Source: UKL13-2 sp036394575
GTDB taxonomy: Bacteria > Pseudomonadota > Gammaproteobacteria > Burkholderiales > Usitatibacteraceae
DNA: 64,000 bases
Assembly: GCA_036394575.1 (NCBI GenBank)
Contig: DASWEY010000006.1
Location: 55,337 to 119,336 of the forward strand
Reading direction: 5' to 3'
This document shows, in pieces, positions 18,342-27,761 of this stretch. The translations under genes and the position numbers were made by a program. The notes under the pieces were generated by a model. That model saw only the letters and a list, made by a program, of their open reading frames with translations, was not told the DNA's origin and searched no databases. The stretch's first letter is position 1; each line of letters begins with the position of its first letter.

Positions 18342-18779
18342 GTAGCCATGCTGGTCTTCCCCGATAAAAACTGCCCAATCCAGATGGGTCCCCGCCGTGT
18401 TCGAGGCCCAATCGTCTATGCGATGCGGAGTGTGGCTTTGATAAATCATTAATCTATATACGAATATTCCAATCCATTATGCGCAAACTACATCGATAAT
18501 TTGTTGCGGGATTGTAACTGAGTGTTTCGCCAGTGGAAAGCCCGGTGAAAATTACGCGCGATCCAAAAGAGCCCATTGGTGTTTCCGCGCAGAAATGGAA
18601 AACACCAGCGGAAGGCGCGCGGAGATAATTTTCGGACATAATTGCAGGGCACGCCTAGCGACTTTGCAAAGCATCGCAGATGCAAAAAGAGTTTGTAAAA
18701 TCGAATAAAAGCGTACCCAAGCGCTGCGTGGAAATTAACAAGCGGCGCGGCACACTAGAATAGAGGCGAAAAAATCTTC
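18342..18779. other. AT-rich divergent intergenic region between cysC and the sulfotransferase
   Basis: No convincing gene was seen in these 438 bases; short minus-strand frames here have no family resemblance. Composition is clearly more AT-rich than the first 18 kb. Imperfect inverted arms TGAAAATTACGCGCG (18546-18560) and GCGCGCGGAGATAATTTTC (about 18614-18632) could form a long-loop hairpin. The region should hold promoters for both divergent genes, but no strong -35/-10 pair stands out. Confidence 0.5.
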
Positions 18780-19760
18780 ATGGGGTTCAGGGAATTACGA
18801 GATTTTATTGCCTTGTTTTTGTCCGTTACTGCTTCAAGCGTTGACCCAAATTCAATGAGCACACTGGCTTCGGACGGAAGTATTTTAAAAGATACGCAAG
18901 CGCGGCCCGCTCTGCCTTCGGACACGCGCGACCTTTTCCCAAATGCGGCAGCAGTTAACGATAAATCCAGCCCGGTTTATTTTTTGCATATTCCCAAAAC
19001 TGCGGGCACCACAGTTCATAATTTTTTGACGTCGAGGTTTGGGCCAGAAAATATCTGTCCGGCCCATTTGTGGCACCAATTGCTCGAACTCGCTCCATCC
19101 AGGATTGCGGGGTACGATTTTATTTGGGGTCACTTTTATTCTTATCTGTTTCGACATGTTCCGGTGCCAATGCGCTATGTGACGTTTTTGCGAGACCCGG
19201 TGGAAAGAGCGCTGTCGCATTACGGACATATCATGTTGTATGAGGGGCATTATTTGCATCGGCGAGCCAAGCAACTGGGCGACTTTAGCTCATATTTAAG
19301 GGACCCGGAGATGGTGACGACAATGACGAATTTCCAGGTAAGAGCACTGGCGCTTGACCTTGATCCGTCTGCTATTGCATCAACGCTTTCTGCTCAAGAA
19401 CTTGCCGATACAGAGCTGGAGCGGCGACTGGAGACGGCGGTTTCTTCGGCGTCCGATGATGAAATGCTCAGAATTTCGAAGCATCGCCTTGAACAGATGT
19501 GCTTTGTTGGAATCACGGAACGCCTGGATGAATCTGTGGCTCTGCTGTGTGACAAATTTCACTGGCAGCCACCGGCCCAGATTGAGTCACACAATGTTAA
19601 CGGCGCCCGTGTGAGAGCGAGCCAAATATCGGCAACGGATTTGGCGCTACTCAGAGAAATGAACAAAGCCGACTACGCGCTCTACGAATTCGCAACGCGG
19701 CGTTTTGCGGACGAACTTGACCGGCCAGCCTCGGCCAGGCGAAGCCTCGTAGCCCGATGA
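18780..19760 (+). CDS. PAPS-dependent sulfotransferase (Sulfotransfer_2-like)
   Basis: A 326-residue cytoplasmic sulfotransferase. The 5'-phosphosulfate loop HIPKTAGTT (His70) and the 3'-phosphate segment FLRDPVERALSHYGH (Arg138) are the two PAPS-binding signatures of the heparan-sulfate 2-O-sulfotransferase-like family. It would move sulfate from PAPS to a sugar hydroxyl. The APS kinase gene is divergent next door, and the stop overlaps the next start (ATGA), which ties it to the glycan genes. ATG 18780 is preceded by GAGGCG; a second ATG at 18855 would shorten it by 25 residues without touching the motifs. Confidence 0.85.
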   Translation: MGFRELRDFIALFLSVTASSVDPNSMSTLASDGSILKDTQARPALPSDTRDLFPNAAAVNDKSSPVYFLHIPKTAGTTVHNFLTSRFGPENICPAHLWHQLLELAPSRIAGYDFIWGHFYSYLFRHVPVPMRYVTFLRDPVERALSHYGHIMLYEGHYLHRRAKQLGDFSSYLRDPEMVTTMTNFQVRALALDLDPSAIASTLSAQELADTELERRLETAVSSASDDEMLRISKHRLEQMCFVGITERLDESVALLCDKFHWQPPAQIESHNVNGARVRASQISATDLALLREMNKADYALYEFATRRFADELDRPASARRSLVAR

Positions 19761-21721
19761 TCAGCTACGCACAAAATTTCGAGGATGTGATGCTTTGGCG
19801 TGCGCTAGGCCATGTCGAGAACGGGTTTTATATCGATGTAGGCGCGCAGCATCCCATTGAAGATTCCGTGAGTCGCGCTTTTTACGAAAATGGCTGGCGT
19901 GGAATTCATATTGAACCCGCCCAGTTCTACGCAAATCTGTTGCGCGAGAACCGGCCTGATGAAACTGTTTTGCAAACAGCAATCAGTACTGAAGCCGGGG
20001 TGATGAAGTTTTTCGAAATTCCTGGAACGGGAATTTCTACGGGTGACCCTGCGATCGCAAAACAGCACCGGGAGCGTGGGTTCCCAATTCACGAAACTAC
20101 AGTTTCATGCATCACGCTTGCCTCTGTATTCAAGTCATGCGCGGGTAAAGAAATTCACTGGCTTAAGATCGATGTGGAAGGTATGGAAAAACAGGTGCTC
20201 GAAGGCTGGAAGCCCGCGCGCGCTCGGCCGTGGATTGTGGTTGTTGAGAGCACCTTGCCACTTACCCAAATCGGGTCCCATGATGATTGGGAACCGCTAA
20301 TTCTGGAGAAGGGGTATAAATTTTCTTACTTTGATGGCTTGAATCGCTTTTATGTGTCAAATGCGCATGCAGAATTGATAAAGGCATTTCTGAGCGGTCC
20401 AAATGTCTTTGATGGGTTTGTGCTGAGTGGAACCTCAAGCGCGCCTTTCTTTCGGGCTGTCCAGAGTCGTCATAATGCAGAGCTTGAGAATAAGGATTTT
20501 GAAATTGCCGCGCAAATTGCCGCGCGCAAGGAAGTTGGCGAGCAGTTGCGGGAACATAAGGAAACCATTCGACGCGTTGAGGACGAGCGCGATAACGCAG
20601 CTGAAGAAGTTGTTCGCGGGTCCGAAGCATTTGTAGCGCGCGAACAAGCGCTCGAACGGGAGTTGTTGGTACAGCGTGATCGAATTCAGTGGTTTAACGC
20701 CGAATGGCAGGCGCTACGTGCTGCTCAAAAATCTCGCGATGAGCGATTGGACGCGGCTCATGCAAAGGCGATTCAATCGGCTGAGGCCCTTGCGATTAGG
20801 GAGCGTGAAGTATCGATCGAACTGGAAGGCTTACGCGGCATTATTTTGCATGGTCAGCAAGCCGTTTCCCAACTTGAAGATGCGCTAAAGGTAGAGCAAC
20901 GCGAACATAAGGCGCAGTCTGAGTTATTAAGGCACGCTCTTGCGAATGCAGAACGCGCCAATCTTGCGCTTTGTGCTACGCGTTCGTGGCGGTTCACCGC
21001 GCCTTTTCGCTATTTGGCTTCGTTCGTGTCTTCAGGCATTTCACCAGCAGCGCTCATGGATACGCATCTGATAAACCAAGAAACCATTTTCTCGGGACAC
21101 ATTATGTCATCGGACATACAAAAGCAGGTCCAGGATGTTGTTGCCGCAGCAAACCTTGGCGACTTGCTAGTTAAATTCGACCAAGCGTTTGTCGCATGCG
21201 CATATCAAACATTACTCGGGCGTTTTCCCGATTCGCAAGGACTCGCGTTTTACGTGCAGAAGCTGCGCAGGGGGGCTGCGAAGATGCAGATCATTGCCGA
21301 TATCCGGCGTTCAAATGAGGGCAGAGGCAGAAAACAGTCTGTTATTGGCGTTGATGCTGCTATTCGGAATTTTCAGCTTGGGAAAATGCCACTAGTTGGC
21401 TGGATGTACAGGCTTGTGTCTGATATTGAAGGGAATACATCGGTTGAGCGACAACTGCGTGCTATTCAAAATCAGATGGCGGTGTTCAACGATATGGTTG
21501 CGAGCCGCATCGCAGACTCAGAGTCCAGGATGCTGGCGAGGCTGGGCGAAATTCAACAGCAACAATTCATGATGGTAAAAACCGGCAAGCTGACGGCGAC
21601 AAGAGAAGAAATGCCCACATCGGAAGACTTTGGACCGCAACTAGCTCGCTCTGAGAAAGAAAAATTAATGCATGAAATTGAATCATGGAAACCATGCGGG
21701 GATATCAGTGCGCGAAACTAA
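19757..21721 (+). CDS. FkbM methyltransferase / coiled coil / DUF4214-like fusion
   Basis: A 654-residue protein in three parts. Residues 1-220 are an FkbM-type SAM methyltransferase (YIDVGAQHPIEDSVS near 25, GIHIEPAQ, LKIDVEGMEKQVLEGW near 136-150). Residues about 235-410 are rich in Glu, Arg, Ala and Gln with heptad-like spacing and look like a long coiled coil. Then comes SWRFTAPFRYL, a junction motif often seen in polysaccharide-locus proteins. A DUF4214-like segment (YQTLLGRFPDSQGLAFYV near 485) and a second helical tail follow. It starts inside the sulfotransferase stop codon and overlaps the next gene by 50 bases. Likely an O-methyltransferase of the glycan or a scaffold for glycan assembly; substrate unknown. 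Confidence 0.8.
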   Translation: MISYAQNFEDVMLWRALGHVENGFYIDVGAQHPIEDSVSRAFYENGWRGIHIEPAQFYANLLRENRPDETVLQTAISTEAGVMKFFEIPGTGISTGDPAIAKQHRERGFPIHETTVSCITLASVFKSCAGKEIHWLKIDVEGMEKQVLEGWKPARARPWIVVVESTLPLTQIGSHDDWEPLILEKGYKFSYFDGLNRFYVSNAHAELIKAFLSGPNVFDGFVLSGTSSAPFFRAVQSRHNAELENKDFEIAAQIAARKEVGEQLREHKETIRRVEDERDNAAEEVVRGSEAFVAREQALERELLVQRDRIQWFNAEWQALRAAQKSRDERLDAAHAKAIQSAEALAIREREVSIELEGLRGIILHGQQAVSQLEDALKVEQREHKAQSELLRHALANAERANLALCATRSWRFTAPFRYLASFVSSGISPAALMDTHLINQETIFSGHIMSSDIQKQVQDVVAAANLGDLLVKFDQAFVACAYQTLLGRFPDSQGLAFYVQKLRRGAAKMQIIADIRRSNEGRGRKQSVIGVDAAIRNFQLGKMPLVGWMYRLVSDIEGNTSVERQLRAIQNQMAVFNDMVASRIADSESRMLARLGEIQQQQFMMVKTGKLTATREEMPTSEDFGPQLARSEKEKLMHEIESWKPCGDISARN

Positions 21722-24700
21722 GACTGCTTCCAGTCGGCTGCTGATTGACTTGCAGTCTTGCCAGACTCCAGGTTCGGGACCGCGCGGCGTTGGCCGATAC
21801 TCCCGTGCGCTGTTTTCCAGCCTGCTCAAGGAGGCACCAGAGCATGAAATTCATGCGCTGGTTTCTTCAGGACTGCCAATTGAAGTTGACGTTGGCGGGC
21901 TGCCCGAAAACCGCATTCTAAGGGTACCGCCGCTGCCGGCGTGGGGCACTACTCGCGGCTATAGAGGCGGCGCGCAGGATGCGCTGGACGGTCTTGCACT
22001 TTCGTCTTTCATCGGAACGCTCAAGGCCGACGTAGTTCATATTTCCCATGTCTTCGAAGGGTTCGGCGATCGAGTTGCGCTGCCGTCTGTCAGCAAGCGG
22101 CCGGCCGGGCAGATTCTTACTGCGACTCTCTACGATCTCATCCCGCTTTTATTCAAGGAGCACTACTTCCAAAATGAAGACTTTCGCTTATGGTATTTGT
22201 CTCGAATTGCGTGGCTAAGACAGGCGGATCATCTGCTCGCAATATCTGAGTCGTCACGGCAAGATGCAATCAATTTGCTTGGAATTGAACAGTGGAGGAT
22301 TACGACAATCCATGGCGGCATCTCCGCTCATTTTTGTTCGGTAGACGATTCTAATCACGCCAAGCGCGCTTTGGTCTTGCGCTATTCCTTGCGCGACAGG
22401 TTTGTTTTATATACAGGCGGTGATGACCATAGAAAGAATATTCGGGGTGCGATAGAAGGATATGCGGCCGTATCGGCCGACCTGCGAAAAAATTGCCAGC
22501 TTGTGATCGTTTGCTCAATGGAAGAGCATCGAAAAGCGATGTATCTAGGCTTCGCCAAAGCTGCAGGATTGGTTGAAGGGGATGTTCTCATAACGGGTTT
22601 TGTATCCGAAGAAGATCTGGTTTCCTTCTACCGGACTTGCGATGTCTTTGTGTTTCCCTCACTTTATGAGGGGTTGGGGCTGCCGGTGTTGGAGGCGATG
22701 GCCTGCGGCGCGCCTGTTCTTGGCGGCGATAACTCAAGCGTGCGCGAACTCATTGTCCGTTCTGATGCAATGTTTGATGCTGGCTCTCCGCGTTCAATTG
22801 GGGATTCAATTGGCAAAGTGCTAGCCGATAAAAAATTCGCGGATGAGCTCCGCCGATATGGCGCGCAGCAAGCAAAAAATTTTTCCTGGGCACGTACTGC
22901 TGCTCTTGCGCGTGAGGCATTTGAGGAGGCCGGCAGTCGTGTGCGCGCGGCGGGAGTGCAAAGTGCAATTAATGGCTGGTTACCTAAAAAACGATTGGCA
23001 GTTCTATCGCCTTTGCCACGGTGCCGTTCAGGCATAGCGGATTACAACGCCAAATTCTTGCCCTTTCTAGCGCGGCATTTTGATATCGATTTGTACGTCG
23101 ATAATTACAAGGTGACAGACGAATCGTTGTCTACCTCGTTTCGGATTTTTGACGTTGGCAATTTTGCATCAGTTGCACCTAAGTACGATGCAATCCTCTA
23201 CGAATTCGGCAATTCCGAGTTTCATGCTCACATGCTGCCGCTTCTTGAAAAATTCCCGGGTATTGTCGGCCTGCACGATGCGTTCCTTAGTGGCTTGTTT
23301 GGCTACCTCGATTTTTATTTGGGCGATACCGGAAGTTATGCGTACGAAATGCTCGCCGCGCATGGCCCGTTGGCCCGACGTTTTTTTGCGCCAGTGCAGG
23401 CGCATCCGGAGGCAAACGGCGGCACCATGGTCGCGTTACCGTGCACGAAGCGTGTACTCGATCAGGCGCTGGGGATCATTTCACATTCCCCATTCAATCT
23501 TGAGGTCGCCCGAAAGCATTATCCGGAGGGCTGGCTTGCGCCCTATCGCATTATTCCGCAAATGGTTCTGCAGACGCAGCCATGGCCCCCGATGAAAAGG
23601 ATTGAAGCAAAAAAACAATTGGGTTTCGCGAGCGGCGATTTGATTGTCACTACATTTGGCCACATTACTTGGACCAAATGGGGGGACAGACTGCTTGAAG
23701 CTTTCAATTCGTCATCGTTAGCAACGGATGCGAAGGTTCACCTGGTTTTTGCCGGGGAGTTGGCAAGAGATGATTTTGGCACCCGACTGGACGAGGCCGT
23801 AAAGAAATCATCATTTTCGAAGCGCATTCACATTACTGGATTCCTGTCCGAACGCGATTTTGAAATGTACTTGCGCATCACCGATGTAGCTATTCAATTG
23901 AGAACAAAAAGCCGTGGGGGGACGCCAAAAGGAGTCCTCGACTGCCTTGCTCATGGGGTGCCCGTTATTGTCAATGATGATGCTAGTTACAAAGATTACC
24001 CCGACAACGTCGTTATAAAAATTTCACGGGAGCCATCATCGGCGCAAATTTCAAACGCGCTTAAGGCAATATGCGGCGACCCTAGCCGCAGGCAAGACTT
24101 GGCAGCGGCGGGTACTCAATATGTGTGCGATCACCATGCCCCCTCGGTTTGTGCGGCTCAATATGCTGCCGCGATCCACGAATTTATGGACAAGGCAAAC
24201 CTCTCGAAACGGGAAGCGATTCTTTCTTCATTTGCACCGCAATTGGCGCTTTGTGCGGATATCCCGTGCGATTTAACTTCGGCAATCGATTGGCTCGGGA
24301 AAATGCCGTCACAACAATTTCGTCGCCGTAGACTAATTATTGATGTTAGTCACATTGCCCAATTTGATCACCGCACCGGTATACAGCGGGTGGTGAAGAA
24401 AATCGTGCGCAACTTGTTTTGCACGGATGTCGCGGGATTTGAGCCTGTTGCGGTAGAGTTGGTGGACGGCGCGCTGAGGCCGGCATCAAAGTGGTTATCC
24501 GACCAAGGGCTGACATTAAAGCGCGACCTACCGATCACAAGTGCCGAAGAAGCAATTTCGTTCGCGCCTGGCGATGTATTCCTTATGTTGGACTCTTCGT
24601 GGGCGCGATATCGGGAGTTTTATCCAGTTTTCCAAGAAGCGCGTGAGGCGAGAGCCAATATCGTCACCGCCATATACGATTTACTTCCCATCACACTTCA

Positions 24701-25475
24701 GAAAGGCAATTTTGTTGAAGGTGGAATGGAATGGTTTACTCGGTGGTTGGACGACGCGGTTGAAAGTAGTGACGCGCTTGTATGCATATCACGAGCTGTT
24801 GCGGAGGACGTAAAGAAGTACATTGGCCGCAGGCCACAATTAGGTAGACGGCCAAAGGTGGGTTTTTGGCATTTAGGCTCGGACTTGGGGGCGGGCGCTC
24901 CCGCTCCCGCTCCTCCCATCGAGGCGATGAAGAACCGAAAATTTTTGCTTATGGTGGGCACTATTGAACCGCGCAAGTCGCACGCTGTTGCGCTGGCAGC
25001 AATTGAGCGTTTATGGAATGAAGGTTCAGTCCTCTGCTTGTGCATTGTCGGTAAGGAAGGGTGGATGGTTTCTGATTTGATGCTTCAATTTCGAGGTCAT
25101 CCTCAGTTGGGCAAAAAATTCTTTCTGTTCGAAGGGCCGCGCGATGAAGATATTCAGTTTCTCTATGCCAAGGCGGCCGCACTATTGTTTTTATCCAAAG
25201 GCGAGGGTTTCGGTTTACCGCTGGTGGAGGCGGCGAATTATGGAACCGCCATTATTTGTTCGGACATCCCTGTTTTTCGCGAAATTGCCGGGGGTTTTGC
25301 TACTTACGTAAATCATGAAGACCCCTCGCTGCTCTCGATGCAACTGAAAGATTGGTTTAAGAAGAAAAATGCAGGCAAGCTTTCGGATACGAGACAAATG
25401 CCCAGATTGACATGGGAAGATAGTGCCAAGGCTCTCCTTGATGTGGTTATTAACGATAATTGGTTGAAGGAATAA
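21672..25475 (+). CDS. Three-module GT-B glycosyltransferase
   Basis: A 1267-residue protein made of three GT-B units. Module A (about 20-430) has GPRGVGRYSRAL and YEGLGLPVLEAMACG. Module B (about 440-860) begins AVLSPLPRCRSGIADYN and has a deviant donor motif GGTPKGVLDCLAHG without the usual E-x7-E pair. Module C (about 890-1267) has TGIQRVVKK, MVGTIEPRKSH and GEGFGLPLVEAANYG. It probably makes several linkages of one repeating unit. The ATG at 21672 overlaps the previous gene by 50 bases; GTG at 21708, after GCGGGGAT, is an equally good start. Codon use and composition are AT-richer than the first 18 kb. Confidence 0.87.
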   Translation: MKLNHGNHAGISVRETKTASSRLLIDLQSCQTPGSGPRGVGRYSRALFSSLLKEAPEHEIHALVSSGLPIEVDVGGLPENRILRVPPLPAWGTTRGYRGGAQDALDGLALSSFIGTLKADVVHISHVFEGFGDRVALPSVSKRPAGQILTATLYDLIPLLFKEHYFQNEDFRLWYLSRIAWLRQADHLLAISESSRQDAINLLGIEQWRITTIHGGISAHFCSVDDSNHAKRALVLRYSLRDRFVLYTGGDDHRKNIRGAIEGYAAVSADLRKNCQLVIVCSMEEHRKAMYLGFAKAAGLVEGDVLITGFVSEEDLVSFYRTCDVFVFPSLYEGLGLPVLEAMACGAPVLGGDNSSVRELIVRSDAMFDAGSPRSIGDSIGKVLADKKFADELRRYGAQQAKNFSWARTAALAREAFEEAGSRVRAAGVQSAINGWLPKKRLAVLSPLPRCRSGIADYNAKFLPFLARHFDIDLYVDNYKVTDESLSTSFRIFDVGNFASVAPKYDAILYEFGNSEFHAHMLPLLEKFPGIVGLHDAFLSGLFGYLDFYLGDTGSYAYEMLAAHGPLARRFFAPVQAHPEANGGTMVALPCTKRVLDQALGIISHSPFNLEVARKHYPEGWLAPYRIIPQMVLQTQPWPPMKRIEAKKQLGFASGDLIVTTFGHITWTKWGDRLLEAFNSSSLATDAKVHLVFAGELARDDFGTRLDEAVKKSSFSKRIHITGFLSERDFEMYLRITDVAIQLRTKSRGGTPKGVLDCLAHGVPVIVNDDASYKDYPDNVVIKISREPSSAQISNALKAICGDPSRRQDLAAAGTQYVCDHHAPSVCAAQYAAAIHEFMDKANLSKREAILSSFAPQLALCADIPCDLTSAIDWLGKMPSQQFRRRRLIIDVSHIAQFDHRTGIQRVVKKIVRNLFCTDVAGFEPVAVELVDGALRPASKWLSDQGLTLKRDLPITSAEEAISFAPGDVFLMLDSSWARYREFYPVFQEAREARANIVTAIYDLLPITLQKGNFVEGGMEWFTRWLDDAVESSDALVCISRAVAEDVKKYIGRRPQLGRRPKVGFWHLGSDLGAGAPAPAPPIEAMKNRKFLLMVGTIEPRKSHAVALAAIERLWNEGSVLCLCIVGKEGWMVSDLMLQFRGHPQLGKKFFLFEGPRDEDIQFLYAKAAALLFLSKGEGFGLPLVEAANYGTAIICSDIPVFREIAGGFATYVNHEDPSLLSMQLKDWFKKKNAGKLSDTRQMPRLTWEDSAKALLDVVINDNWLKE

Positions 25476-25478
25476 TGA

Positions 25479-26717
25479 ATGAGTTCTTATAACGAAATTA
25501 CCCATTGTCGAGTAGGCAATGACAGTCACTTGGTGTCGGTTCTGAATCTGGGTTATCAAGCCCTCACTGGCGTATTCCCGCATAACGCTGGCGAACGGGT
25601 CACGGTCGGGCCGCTTGAGTTGGTATGGTGTCCGCAGAGCGGTCTGCTGCAACTCAAGCATTCCTACAATGCCGAAGAAATGTACGGCGATAATTACGGC
25701 TATCGCTCCGGCCTGAATCAGTCGATGGTCAATCACTTGACGGACAAGGTGGCGTACCTTGAGCGTCTTGTACCGCTCAGTGCCGGCGACATCGTGGTCG
25801 ATATCGGCAGCAACGATGCGACCACGCTGAAGGCCTATCGAACCAAGGGCATCAAGCGCATCGGTATTGATCCGACCGGCAAGAAGTTTGCCGAGTACTA
25901 CCCGGCGGAAATTTCGTTGGTGCCTGACTTCTTTTCCGCGGATGCCTATCGCTCGGTGGAAAAAAAGCCGGCGCGCATTGTCACCTCGATCGCCATGTTC
26001 TACGACCTTGAATCGCCGATCGATTTCGCGAAGCAGATTGAATCCATTCTTGCGGACGACGGCGTATGGCACTTCGAGCAGAGCTATATGCCCTCGATGC
26101 TGCGCACCAACTCCTATGACACCATTTGCCATGAGCATCTGGAGTATTACTCATTGGGCGTGGTCAAGACCATTTTGGAGAAATCCGGCATGCGCCTGGT
26201 CGACGTGGTGATGAACTCGATCAACGGCGGCAGCTTTGCGGTGACGGCAGCTAAGGCCTCGAACAAATCGATCAAGACAAATGACGCAGTAGTGAACTGG
26301 TTGCTGGACCAAGAAGACCGCATGGGCCTCAATACTCCGCGGCCCTATCGTGATTTCGAGGAGCGGGTGTTCCGCCACCGCGATGATTTGAAGCGTCTGA
26401 TTGCAGCGCTCAACGCCGACGGCAAGAAAATCCTTGGCTACGGCGCGTCCACCAAGGGCAATGTCACTCTGCAGTTCTGCGGCCTGACGGCGAAGGATAT
26501 TCCGGCGATTGCGGAAGTAAATCAGGAAAAATTTGGGCGCGTTACGCCCGGTACCCATATACCAATCATTTCCGAGGCCGAAGCGCGCGCCATGAAGCCG
26601 GATTATTTCCTGGTGCTGCCATGGCATTTCAAGGACGGCATCCTGCGCCGCGAGAAAGAATACCTGGCGAGCGGCGGCAAGTTCATCTTCCCGTTCCCTG
26701 AAATCGAGATTGTCTGA
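25479..26717 (+). CDS. Sugar C-methyltransferase-like SAM methyltransferase
   Basis: A 412-residue protein with the layout of TylC3/NovU-type sugar C-methyltransferases: an N-terminal zinc-domain-like part (here only partly conserved, HCRVG and LVWCPQSGLLQL), a central SAM domain (VVDIGSNDATTL near residue 107, HFEQSYMPSML, CHEHLEYYS) and a C-terminal domain with ILGYGASTKGNV near 324. Known relatives methylate a 4-keto-6-deoxy nucleotide sugar at C3. The next gene makes GDP-4-keto-6-deoxymannose, so a C-methylated 6-deoxyhexose is a reasonable inference. GAAGGAA precedes ATG 25479, four bases after the previous stop. Confidence 0.85.
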   Translation: MSSYNEITHCRVGNDSHLVSVLNLGYQALTGVFPHNAGERVTVGPLELVWCPQSGLLQLKHSYNAEEMYGDNYGYRSGLNQSMVNHLTDKVAYLERLVPLSAGDIVVDIGSNDATTLKAYRTKGIKRIGIDPTGKKFAEYYPAEISLVPDFFSADAYRSVEKKPARIVTSIAMFYDLESPIDFAKQIESILADDGVWHFEQSYMPSMLRTNSYDTICHEHLEYYSLGVVKTILEKSGMRLVDVVMNSINGGSFAVTAAKASNKSIKTNDAVVNWLLDQEDRMGLNTPRPYRDFEERVFRHRDDLKRLIAALNADGKKILGYGASTKGNVTLQFCGLTAKDIPAIAEVNQEKFGRVTPGTHIPIISEAEARAMKPDYFLVLPWHFKDGILRREKEYLASGGKFIFPFPEIEIV

Positions 26718-26726
26718 GGAAATGAA

Positions 26727-27761
26727 ATGAAAGCGGCAGTAATTACAGGCATCACCGGTCAGGACGGCGCGTATTTGGCCGAGCTATTGCTCGGCAAGGG
26801 ATACAAGGTATTCGGCACCTATCGCCGTACGAGTTCGGTAAATTTCTGGCGCATCGAGGAGCTTGGCATTGCCGCCCATCCGAATTTGCATCTGGTCGAA
26901 TACGATTTGACAGATCTCGCCTCCAGCGTTCGCCTGCTCGAATCGACCAAGGCCACCGAGGTCTTCAACTTGGCGGCGCAAAGTTTCGTCGGCGTTTCCT
27001 TCGATCAACCGATCACCACTGCCGAGATTACCGGCATCGGGCCGGTCAACCTGCTTGAAGCGATCCGCATCGTCAACCCGGCGATTCGCTTTTACCAGGC
27101 CAGCACCTCGGAGATGTTCGGTAAGGTGCAGGCCATTCCGCAAGTCGAAAGCACGCCTTTCTATCCGCGCAGCCCCTATGGCGTGGCCAAGTTGTACGCG
27201 CACTGGATGACCATCAACTACCGTGAGAGCTACAACATCTTCGGCTGCAGCGGCATCCTTTTCAACCACGAGTCGCCGCTACGCGGACGCGAATTCGTCA
27301 CGCGCAAGATTACCGACAGCTTTGCCAAGATCAAACTCGGCAAGCTGGATGTACTCGAGCTTGGCAATATGGACGCCAAACGCGATTGGGGCTTCGCCAA
27401 GGAATACGTCGAGGGTATGTGGCGCATGTTGCGAGCCGATAAGCCTGATACCTATGTGCTGGCCACCAATCGTACCGAGACGGTTCGTGATTTCGTCTCG
27501 ATGGCGGCCAAGGCCGCCGGGTTTGAACTTGCCTGGGAAGGTAAAGCCGAAGCGGAAGTCGGCGTTGATCGCAAGAGCGGGAAAAAACTGGTGCGGGTCA
27601 ATCCAAAATTTTATCGGCCCGCGGAGGTCGAGCTTCTGATCGGCAATCCGGAGAAAGCAAAGCGCGAATTGGGTTGGGAACCAATGACCACGCTTGAGCA
27701 ACTTTGCCAGATGATGGTTGAAGCCGATATTCGCAGAAACGAAACCGGCTTTTCGTTCTAG
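26727..27761 (+). CDS. gmd: GDP-mannose 4,6-dehydratase
   Basis: A 344-residue extended SDR that converts GDP-mannose to GDP-4-keto-6-deoxymannose. Seen: GITGQDGAYLAE at the N-terminus, NLAAQSFVGVSFDQP, the active-site ASTSEMFG with YGVAKLYAHW (Tyr-x3-Lys), FNHESPLRG and MDAKRDWGFAKEYVEGMW, all diagnostic of Gmd. GDP-mannose would come from ManC at 34.1 kb. It ends exactly where the reductase begins (TAG then ATG), and the methyltransferase precedes it by nine bases, so the three are one operon. Confidence 0.96.
   Translation: MKAAVITGITGQDGAYLAELLLGKGYKVFGTYRRTSSVNFWRIEELGIAAHPNLHLVEYDLTDLASSVRLLESTKATEVFNLAAQSFVGVSFDQPITTAEITGIGPVNLLEAIRIVNPAIRFYQASTSEMFGKVQAIPQVESTPFYPRSPYGVAKLYAHWMTINYRESYNIFGCSGILFNHESPLRGREFVTRKITDSFAKIKLGKLDVLELGNMDAKRDWGFAKEYVEGMWRMLRADKPDTYVLATNRTETVRDFVSMAAKAAGFELAWEGKAEAEVGVDRKSGKKLVRVNPKFYRPAEVELLIGNPEKAKRELGWEPMTTLEQLCQMMVEADIRRNETGFSF

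Noticed and set aside
18454..18685. Short minus-strand frames in the gap before the sulfotransferase
   Set aside because: About 60 codons each, no ribosome site and no resemblance to known proteins.
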